Source: Duganella sp. BJB480
GTDB taxonomy: Bacteria; Pseudomonadota; Gammaproteobacteria; Burkholderiales; Burkholderiaceae_D
Direction of reading: 5' to 3'
Assembly (NCBI GenBank): GCA_003416985.1
Contig: QVIN01000019.1
Coordinates: 1 to 63,760 of the forward strand
Length of the DNA stretch: 63,760 bases
Shown here: positions 32,381 to 39,202 of the stretch, in pieces
Numbering within the stretch: the first letter of the stretch is position 1
Layout of the letters: every line of letters starts with the position of its first letter
Notes under the pieces: model-generated
Told to the model about the DNA's origin: nothing
The model's database searches: none
Seen by the model: only the letters and a program-made list of their open reading frames with translations
Made by a program: the position numbers and the translations under genes

Positions 32381-33739
32381 CTACAGGTAGCGCGCCAGCA
32401 GCGCGCGGTCCAGCGACGGATCCAGCTCGATGTGTACGATGTGGCCGCTGCCCGGCGCCACCGTGATGTCGGCGCCGTCGTCGGCGCGCATGCGGGTGAG
32501 CTGCAAGTCGCGGTTGCCGCTGGGGTGGATCACCTCGATCCGGTCGCCCACCGCGAAGCGGTTCTTGACCTCGACCCTGGCCCAGCCGTCCTCGACGCCC
32601 AGCACGTCGCCGACGTACTGGCTGCGCTCGGCCTCGGAGGCGCCGCGCATGTAGTTCTGGTGCGCCTGCGTGTGGTGGCGCTGGTAGAAGCCGTCGGTGT
32701 AGCCGCGGTTGGCCAGGCCCTGCAGCTGGCCGAGCAGGCCGATGTCGAACGGCCGCCCGGCCACCGCGTCGTCGATGGCCTGGCGGTAGACCTGGGCCGT
32801 GCGCGCCGCGTAGTACAGCGACTTGGTGCGGCCCTCGACCTTGAGCGAGGTGACGCCGATCTTGACCAGCCGCTCGATGTGCTCGACCGCGCGCAAGTCC
32901 TTGGAGTTCATGATGTAGGTGCCGTGCTCGTCCTCGATGATGGGCATCAGCTGGCCCGGCCGCTCGGCCTCCTCGATCAAATAGGGCTGGTCGGCCAGCG
33001 GGTGGCGCGGCTGCTGGTGCAGCGTCGACCACGGACGGTTGGCTTCCTCCAGCGCCTGCTGAAAGTGCAGCGGGATGACTTTCGTCGGCCCGAGGTCGCC
33101 GCTGGCGTCTTCAAAGGCCGGCTGCACCTTGTAGTCCCAGCGGCAGGAATTGGTGCAGGTGCCCTGGTTGGGATCGCGGTGGTTGAAGTAGCCCGACAGC
33201 AGGCAGCGGCCCGAGTAGGCGATGCACAGCGCGCCGTGCACGAACACCTCCAGCTCCATCTCCGGGCAGCGCTGGCGGATCTCCTCGATCTCGTCGAGCG
33301 ACAGTTCGCGCGACAGGATCACCCGCGTCAGGCCCATGCGGTGCCAGAACTTGACGTCGGCCCAGTTGACGGCGTTGGCCTGCACCGACAGGTGGATCGG
33401 CACGTCCGGCCATTCGTCGCGCACCATCATGATCAGGCCGGGGTCGGCCATGATCAGCGCGTCCGGCTTCATGGCGATCACCGGCGCCATGTCGCGCAGG
33501 TAGGTCTTGAGCTTGGCGTTGTGGGCGAAGATGTTGGAGGCGACGAAGAATTGCTTGCCGCGCGCGTGCGCGCCGTCGATGCCCTCCTGCAGCGCCTGCA
33601 GCGTGGAGAAGTCGTTGTTGCGCACGCGCAGGCTGTAGCGCGGCTGGCCGGCGTAGACGGCATCGGCGCCGAAATCGAAGGCGGCGTGCATCTTGGCCAG
33701 CGAGCCGGCGGGGAGGAGGAGTTCGGGGGCGTGGAGCAT
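32381..33739 (-). CDS. trhP: U32-family tRNA hydroxylation protein TrhP (YegQ)
   Basis: A 452-residue protein that matches the length and sequence style of E. coli YegQ/TrhP throughout: PELLLPAGSLAKMHAAFDFG, AVYAGQPRYSLRVRNN, VSIHLSVQANAVNW-like IHLSVQANAVNW and VILSRELSLDEIEEI. Four cysteines, in HGALCIAYSGRCLLSG and GTCTNSCRW, are the presumed iron-sulfur ligands. In E. coli TrhP takes part in prephenate-dependent 5-hydroxylation of U34 in certain tRNAs. Despite the U32 peptidase label, no peptidase activity is implied. It converges with the GH43 gene. Confidence 0.9.
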   Translation of the reverse strand: MLHAPELLLPAGSLAKMHAAFDFGADAVYAGQPRYSLRVRNNDFSTLQALQEGIDGAHARGKQFFVASNIFAHNAKLKTYLRDMAPVIAMKPDALIMADPGLIMMVRDEWPDVPIHLSVQANAVNWADVKFWHRMGLTRVILSRELSLDEIEEIRQRCPEMELEVFVHGALCIAYSGRCLLSGYFNHRDPNQGTCTNSCRWDYKVQPAFEDASGDLGPTKVIPLHFQQALEEANRPWSTLHQQPRHPLADQPYLIEEAERPGQLMPIIEDEHGTYIMNSKDLRAVEHIERLVKIGVTSLKVEGRTKSLYYAARTAQVYRQAIDDAVAGRPFDIGLLGQLQGLANRGYTDGFYQRHHTQAHQNYMRGASEAERSQYVGDVLGVEDGWARVEVKNRFAVGDRIEVIHPSGNRDLQLTRMRADDGADITVAPGSGHIVHIELDPSLDRALLARYL

Positions 33740-33819
33740 GACGGATGGGCAAAAGTCAGGCAGTCTATGGCCCCCGCCGTCAAATTTCCTTGACCTGGAT
33801 CAAAATTTCCCGGATCCGT

Positions 33820-36498
33820 CTACAGCGATTTGCTGCACAGCTTGAAGTCCGGATCCTCGTCGTACGGACGGATCTGGAAGCCCAGGCTGGCCATCAGCTT
33901 GAGCATGCCGCTGTTCTTGCACAGCACCAGGCCGTCGATCTCGCTCAGGCCCTTGTCGCGCGCCACGTCCATGATGCCCAGCATCAGCCGCGTGCCCAGG
34001 CCCTGGCCGCTGTAGCGGTCGTCCACCAGCAGCGAGAACTCGCAGCTGCTGTGGTCGGGATTGGCGATGTAGCGCGACACGCCGATGATGCTGTCGGTCT
34101 CGACGAAGTCGCCGTCCGGCCCCGGCGCGCGCTGGGTCAGCACCGCCACCAGCGCCATCTCGCGGTCGTAGTCGATCAGCGTGTAGCGCGCCAGCATCTG
34201 CACCGATAGCTCGCGCAACGACGAGGCGAAGCGGTAGTAGCGCGACTTCTCCGACAGCCCGCGCACCAGCTCCTGCAGCATCGAGGCGTCGTCCGGCTGC
34301 ACCGGGCGCAGCGTGTACTGGCCGCCGCCGCGCATCGGCCACTCCTGCGTGTAGCTCGACGGGTAGGGCAGGATGGCCAGGTGGTCGTAGCCGTGCGCCG
34401 ACGGCGGCGCGGCGTCGATGACGATGCGCGCGTCCACCGCCAGCGCGCCGTGCTCGTCGACGATCAGCGGGTTGATGTCCATCTCGCGCAGCTGCGGCAG
34501 CTCGCACACCATCTCCGACACGCGCAGCAGCATCTGCTCGATGGCCTCGCGCTGCACCGGCGGCGCGCCGCGCCACTCGCCCAGCGTGTTGGCCGCGCGC
34601 ACCCGGCCCATCAGGCGCTGCGCCAGGAACAGGTTGAGCGGCGGCAGCTCGACCGCGCGGTCGTCGATCAGCTCGATCATGGTGCCGCCGGCGCCGAAGC
34701 TGATCGCCGGCCCGAACAGACGGTCGGTGACCACGCCGATGTACAGCTCGCGCCCGTTGCGCTTGCCGGCCATGCGCTGCACCGTCACGCCGTTGATGCG
34801 CGCCTCCGGCAGCAGGCGGCGCACGGTGGCCATCATGTCGCCGTAGGCGTCGCGCACGGCCGCCGCGTTGAGCAGGTTGAGCACCACGCCCTGCACGTCG
34901 GACTTGTGGGCGATGTCGGGCGAGTCGATCTTCAGCGCCACCGGGTAGCCCAGCTGGCTGGCCACCATCATGGCCTCGGCCGCGCTGCGCGCCAGGATGG
35001 TCTGCGTGATCGGGATGTGGAAGGCCGCCAGCAGCGCCTTCGATTCCATCTCGGTGAGCACCTTGCGGCGCTCGGCCAGCACGCCCTCGATCAGCAGGCG
35101 GGCGCCGTCCAGGTCGGGCTGGGCCAACTGCGACAGCGGCGGCGGGGTCTGGTGCAGCAGCTGCTGGTTCTGGTAGAACGAGGCGATGTTGGAGAAGCCG
35201 TCCACCGCCGCCTCCGGCGTGCGGAAGGTGGCCACGCCGGCCGCGTTGATCAGCAGGCGCGCCTCGGCCACCTGGCGGTCGCCCATCCAGCAGGTCAAGA
35301 GCGGCTTGCCGAGGCCGGCGTTGAGCGCGCTGACCGCGCGCGCCACCGCGGCCGGATCGCTGCCCAGCTTGGGCGAGTAGATCACCAGGATGCCGTCCAC
35401 CTGGTTGTCGTGGGCGCAGGCCTGCACCGCCTCGGTGAAGGCGTCGGCGTCGGCCTCCTCGGTCAGGTCGAGCAGGTTGGTCAGCGTGGCGTGCGGCGGC
35501 AGCTTGGGCGCCAGCGCCTGCGCGCCGGCCTCGGACAGCCGCGCCAGTTGCAGGCCCAGCTCGGCGATCCAGTCGGCCGCCAGCACGCCGGGCCCGCCGC
35601 CGTTGGTGACCACGGCCAGGCGCGGCCCGACCGGCCGGTAGCGCGAGGCCAGGCACTTGGCGGCCGAGAACAGCTGGACGAAGGTCTTCACGCGGACCGC
35701 GCCGGTGCGGCGCAGCGCGGCGTCGAACACCATGTCGCTGGCGACGATGGCGCCGGAGTGGGTCAGCGCCGCCTGCGAGGCGGCCGAGGCCTTGCCGGCC
35801 TTGAGCACCACCACCGGCTTGGTGTTGGCCGCGCCGCGCAGCGCCGACAGGAAGCGGCGGGCGTCGGTCAGGCCCTCCATGTAGATGACGATGCTTTGCG
35901 TGGCCGGATCGGTGGCCAGGAAGTCCAGCGTCTGCGCCAGGTCGACGGCGGTGTTGGCGCCCAGCGAGACCACGGTGGAAAAGCCCACCGCGTTCTGGCT
36001 GCCCCAGTCGAGGATGGCCGAGGTCAGCGCGCCCGACTGCGAGATCAGCGCCAGGCTGCCCGGCTGCGCCAGCTGGCCGGCCACGCTGGCGTTGATGTTC
36101 AGGCGCGGGCGCTGGTAGCCCAGGCAGTTCGGTCCCAGCAGGTGGATGCCGTGCTTGCGGGCGATCTCGTGCAGCTCGCCGGCCAGCGTGCCATCGACGC
36201 CGCTCGACAGGATCAGCGCGGCGCGGCACTGGATGCGGCCGGCCACCTCGAGCGCGAAGCTCAGCTCGTCGTTGGGCAGGGCGATCACCGCCAGGTCGGC
36301 GCGCGACTGGGCCAGGTCGGCCAGCGTGCCGCTCATGCCGACGTCGAGGTAGGTCACCGGCCCGGTGAAGCCGCCTTGCTCGAGTTGGGCGCGGATGCCG
36401 CGGCCGTAGCAGGTCTGGCTGTCGGGCTGGTCGGCCTGGCCGGCGAAGACCACGATGGACTTGGGCGAGAACAGCGGCGTGAGGTAGTGGGTTTCCAT
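33820..36498 (-). CDS. pat: Pat-type protein lysine acetyltransferase (acyl-CoA synthetase-like + GNAT)
   Basis: An 892-residue protein built like Salmonella Pat/E. coli PatZ. It has an NDP-forming acyl-CoA synthetase-like region (CoA-binding LLGPNCLGYQ; succinyl-CoA synthetase-like ISQSGALTSAILDWG), an ATP-grasp-like part (LGYPVALKIDSPDIAHKSDV) and a C-terminal GNAT domain from about 715 (LRPVQPDDASMLQELV, then DDRYSGQGLGTRLML for acetyl-CoA). The segment ALTHSGAI keeps a histidine at the position used for phosphorylation in true synthetases. Such enzymes acetylate, and switch off, acetyl-CoA synthetase. It lies 21 bases downstream of a deacetylase gene. Confidence 0.88.
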   Translation of the reverse strand: METHYLTPLFSPKSIVVFAGQADQPDSQTCYGRGIRAQLEQGGFTGPVTYLDVGMSGTLADLAQSRADLAVIALPNDELSFALEVAGRIQCRAALILSSGVDGTLAGELHEIARKHGIHLLGPNCLGYQRPRLNINASVAGQLAQPGSLALISQSGALTSAILDWGSQNAVGFSTVVSLGANTAVDLAQTLDFLATDPATQSIVIYMEGLTDARRFLSALRGAANTKPVVVLKAGKASAASQAALTHSGAIVASDMVFDAALRRTGAVRVKTFVQLFSAAKCLASRYRPVGPRLAVVTNGGGPGVLAADWIAELGLQLARLSEAGAQALAPKLPPHATLTNLLDLTEEADADAFTEAVQACAHDNQVDGILVIYSPKLGSDPAAVARAVSALNAGLGKPLLTCWMGDRQVAEARLLINAAGVATFRTPEAAVDGFSNIASFYQNQQLLHQTPPPLSQLAQPDLDGARLLIEGVLAERRKVLTEMESKALLAAFHIPITQTILARSAAEAMMVASQLGYPVALKIDSPDIAHKSDVQGVVLNLLNAAAVRDAYGDMMATVRRLLPEARINGVTVQRMAGKRNGRELYIGVVTDRLFGPAISFGAGGTMIELIDDRAVELPPLNLFLAQRLMGRVRAANTLGEWRGAPPVQREAIEQMLLRVSEMVCELPQLREMDINPLIVDEHGALAVDARIVIDAAPPSAHGYDHLAILPYPSSYTQEWPMRGGGQYTLRPVQPDDASMLQELVRGLSEKSRYYRFASSLRELSVQMLARYTLIDYDREMALVAVLTQRAPGPDGDFVETDSIIGVSRYIANPDHSSCEFSLLVDDRYSGQGLGTRLMLGIMDVARDKGLSEIDGLVLCKNSGMLKLMASLGFQIRPYDEDPDFKLCSKSL

Positions 36499-36519
36499 GG
36501 CGGTGCGATCGTGAGAGGG

Positions 36520-37449
36520 TTAGTCGTCCATGCCGAGCAGGACTTTGACGTGGGCCGCCGCGCTGCGCGCCAGCGACGACAGCTCGTAGCCGCCCTCCAG
36601 GCAGGAGACGATGCGGCCCTGGCTGTGGCGGGCGGCGACGGCGACGATCTGCTTGGTGATCCAGGCGTAGTCGGCCTCGACCAGGCCGAGGTTGCCCATG
36701 TCGTCGTCGCGGTGGCCGTCGAAGCCGGCCGAGATGAAGATCAGCTGCGGCTGGAAGCGCTCCAGCGCCGGCAGCCATTGCTCGGTCACGGCCTGGCGCA
36801 GCAGCTCGCCGCCGGAGCGCGCCGGCAGCGCCACGTTGACCATGTTGGCGCCGCGCGGCACGTTGCCGCAGAACGGATACAGCTTGTCCTCGAAGATGGA
36901 GCACATCAGCACGCGCTCGTCGTCGCGCAGGATGTCCTCGCTGCCGTTGCCGTGGTGGACGTCGAAATCGACCAGCGCCACGCGCTCCAGCCCGTGCACA
37001 TTGAGCGCGTGGCGGATGCCGACCGCGGCGTTGTTGAAGAAGCAGAAGCCGCCGGCGGCGCCGTACTCGGCGTGGTGGCCGGGCGGGCGCACGTTGCAGA
37101 AGGCGGTGCCGGCGCCCTCGGTCAGCACCAGGTCGGTGGCCAGCACGGCGGCGCCGGCGGCGCGCAGCGCGGCCCGGTAGGTGTGCGGGTTCATGCTGGT
37201 GTCCGGGTCCACCTGCACCGAGCCCTCGCGCGGCGACAGCGCGGCGATGGTGTGGATGTACAGGCTGGAGTGGGCTTGCGCCAGCTGCTGCTCGGTGGCC
37301 AGCGGCGCCTCGCAAGGCTGCATGAAGTCGAGCAGGCCCTTGATCAGCAGCATGTCGCTGACCGCGCCGATCCGCTCCGGGCATTCGGGGTGCTGGTCGC
37401 CCATGGTGTGCTTCAGGCAGTCGGGGTGCGAGATATAGGCGGGCAGCAT
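36520..37449 (-). CDS. histone deacetylase-family (AcuC-like) deacetylase
   Basis: A 309-residue zinc deacetylase of the class II/AcuC-type HDAC superfamily. Diagnostic motifs are HPECPERI, RPPGHHAEYG (the two active-site His), DFDVHHGNGSE (zinc Asp and His), ISAGFDGHRDDDMG (second zinc Asp) and CLEGGYELSSLARS. The ATG at 37449 is preferred; in-frame codons further upstream lack homology. It is the first gene of a pair with the acetyltransferase, mirroring the acuA/acuC logic of Bacillus. It is divergent from the TIR operon, with 167 bases between the start codons. Confidence 0.9.
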   Translation of the reverse strand: MLPAYISHPDCLKHTMGDQHPECPERIGAVSDMLLIKGLLDFMQPCEAPLATEQQLAQAHSSLYIHTIAALSPREGSVQVDPDTSMNPHTYRAALRAAGAAVLATDLVLTEGAGTAFCNVRPPGHHAEYGAAGGFCFFNNAAVGIRHALNVHGLERVALVDFDVHHGNGSEDILRDDERVLMCSIFEDKLYPFCGNVPRGANMVNVALPARSGGELLRQAVTEQWLPALERFQPQLIFISAGFDGHRDDDMGNLGLVEADYAWITKQIVAVAARHSQGRIVSCLEGGYELSSLARSAAAHVKVLLGMDD

Positions 37450-37526
37450 AGGAATCCAATATAACCTGAATTGAGTGTACTGAGGGAGATCAAACAATTC
37501 GTTGATTTAAGTCAAAAATTACAACA

Positions 37527-37544
37527 CCAGTCCAAATGGACTGG
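37527..37544. promoter_or_regulatory. 18-bp palindrome upstream of the TIR operon
   Basis: CCAGTCCA and its exact complement TGGACTGG are separated by AA. The site lies between the deacetylase gene and the sensor gene, upstream of the TATAAT at 37577, where a regulator of either unit could bind. Confidence 0.55.
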
Positions 37545-37576
37545 GGGGATTTCATCAAACCGTCACAATTAAAAAA

Positions 37577-37582
37577 TATAAT
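37577..37582 (+). promoter_or_regulatory. -10 element for the sensor-TIR-SLOG operon
   Basis: A perfect TATAAT in an AT-rich tract (TTAAAAAATATAATACTG). The expected start of transcription is near 37589, giving a short leader to the ATG at 37617. The -35 region is poor (ATCAAA at 17-base spacing), which suggests an activator or alternative control. Confidence 0.5.
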
Positions 37583-37616
37583 ACTGTCACTATTTTCGGT
37601 CCCGGATTGGCGGCGT

Positions 37617-38486
37617 ATGAAACTGTTGTACAAATTCAATCTCGTACTGCTGCTGATTTTTGCGCTGGGCGGCTACACCACCGCCCAGCTGACCCGCACC
37701 GTCTTGCAGGACAACGCCCAGCGCGAGGTGGTCAGCCACGCCAGCCTGATGATGGAGGCGGCGATGGCCGCGCGCGAATACACCACCAACGAGGTCAAGC
37801 CGCTGCTGGCGAAGGAGCTGGAGAGCCGCTTCCTGCCGCAGTCGGTGCCGTCGTACGCGGCCACGCAAAGCTTCACCAAGCTGCATGCCGCGCATCCCGA
37901 CTACAGCTACAAGGAGGCGGCGCTGAATCCGACCAATCCGCGCGACCGCGTGGTGGACTGGGAGGCCGACGTGGTCCAGCGCTTCCGCGACCACGCCGAG
38001 CTGAAGGAGGTGACCGGCCAGCGCCAGACCCCTTCCGGCCCGTCGCTGTACCTGGCGCGGCCGATCCGCATCAGCGATGGCCGCTGCCTGGCCTGCCACA
38101 GCACGCCGTCCGCGGCGCCCGACACCATGAAGGCGCTGTACGGTAGCAACAACGGCTTCGGCTGGAGGCTCGGCGAGGTGGTCGGCAGCCAGATTGTGTC
38201 GGTGCCGCTGTCGGTGCCGCAGCGCGAGGCCGAGCGCGCCTATTCGCTGATCATGGGCGGCATGGCGGTGACCTTCGCCGTCATCCTGGTGGCCGTGAAC
38301 GCCTTGTTCTACCTGCTGGTGCTGCGGCCGGTGAACCGCATCGCCCGCATCGCCGACGCCGTCAGCGGCGGCCGGCTCGACGTGGAGCACTTCGACGTGC
38401 GCGGCAAGGACGAGATCGCGGTGCTCAGCAACGCCTTCAACCGCATGCGCCGCAGCCTGGAAAAAGCCATGGCCATGCTGGCCTGA
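37617..38486 (+). CDS. Tll0287-like (DUF3365) heme-motif HAMP sensor without output domain
   Basis: A 289-residue membrane sensor. One helix (LVLLLIFALGGYTTAQL) leads into a periplasmic domain of the Tll0287/DUF3365 type, with a c-type heme motif CLACH at about 157-161. A second helix (GMAVTFAVILVAVNALFYLLV) and a HAMP domain (RPVNRIARIADAVSGGRLDVEHF to NRMRRSLEKA) complete it. The protein ends directly after HAMP; the kinase, GGDEF or chemoreceptor part normally found there is absent. The next gene, encoding a TIR protein, starts eight bases later. The ATG at 37617 fits the promoter and family better than one at 37536. Confidence 0.8.
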   Translation: MKLLYKFNLVLLLIFALGGYTTAQLTRTVLQDNAQREVVSHASLMMEAAMAAREYTTNEVKPLLAKELESRFLPQSVPSYAATQSFTKLHAAHPDYSYKEAALNPTNPRDRVVDWEADVVQRFRDHAELKEVTGQRQTPSGPSLYLARPIRISDGRCLACHSTPSAAPDTMKALYGSNNGFGWRLGEVVGSQIVSVPLSVPQREAERAYSLIMGGMAVTFAVILVAVNALFYLLVLRPVNRIARIADAVSGGRLDVEHFDVRGKDEIAVLSNAFNRMRRSLEKAMAMLA

Positions 38487-38494
38487 ACGCGGCC

Positions 38495-39202
38495 ATGAGC
38501 CTGGACGTATTCCTCAGCCACTCGCATGTCGACAAGGTGTTCGCCGACGCCATCTGCCATCGGCTGGAGGCGGCCGACATCCGCTGCTGGGTGGCGCCGC
38601 GCGACATCCGCCCCAGCGAGGACTGGGCCGAGGCCATCATCAACGCCATGGACCAGGCCAGGATGCTGGTGCTGATCTTTTCGGCCAGCTCGAACAGTTC
38701 GCCGCAGGTGCGGCGCGAAGTCGAGCGCGCCGTCAACAAGGGCTTGATGGTGCTGCCGTTCCGCATCGAGAACGTGCCGCTGTCGAAGAGCCTGGAGTAT
38801 TTCATCAGCACCCAGCACTGGCTCGACGCCATCACCGGCGACCTGGAAGACCACCTGACCCAGTTGTGCAGCAGCGTGGCCATGCTGCTGGAGCGCCTGC
38901 CGCCGGCCGCCGCGTCGCCGCAGCCGGGCGCGCCGCCGGCGTTCGGCACGCAGCCATCGGCCGCCAACGCGCCACCGCAAGGCATGCCGGCGGCCGCGAT
39001 CGCGCCGGCCATCGCGCCGGCCGTGCTGGCGGCCATCGAGCAGGCGCTGGCGCAGGAGCTGGGACCGATCGCCCGCCATCTGGTGCGGCGGGCGCTGCTG
39101 GCCGCGCCGTCGCGCCAGCAATTGGTGGCGGCGCTGGCCCAGGAGATCGACGACAGCGCCGAACGCCAGCGCTTTGTCGCCCGCTGCCATGCCGCCGGCT
39201 GA
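38495..39202 (+). CDS. TIR-domain protein with helical C-terminal module
   Basis: A 235-residue protein. Residues 1-130 are a TIR domain: DVFLSHSHVDKVFADAI, CWVAPRDIRPSEDWAEAI, MLVLIFSASSNSSPQVRREVERAV and VLPFRIENV. E75, in RREVE, falls where the catalytic glutamate of NAD-cleaving TIR domains lies. An Ala/Pro linker (about 133-180) leads to a compact helical module (ELGPIARHLVRRALLAAPSRQQLVAALAQEI) of a type I have seen on kinases and other signalling proteins. It is encoded between the HAMP sensor and the SLOG-like gene and overlaps the latter by 14 bases. Confidence 0.85.
   Translation: MSLDVFLSHSHVDKVFADAICHRLEAADIRCWVAPRDIRPSEDWAEAIINAMDQARMLVLIFSASSNSSPQVRREVERAVNKGLMVLPFRIENVPLSKSLEYFISTQHWLDAITGDLEDHLTQLCSSVAMLLERLPPAAASPQPGAPPAFGTQPSAANAPPQGMPAAAIAPAIAPAVLAAIEQALAQELGPIARHLVRRALLAAPSRQQLVAALAQEIDDSAERQRFVARCHAAG

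Noticed and set aside
33800..37464. Very long open frames overlapping the acetyltransferase and deacetylase genes (1219 and 1027 codons)
   Set aside because: Both are compositional shadows; the frames at 33820-36498 and 36520-37449 carry the family motifs.
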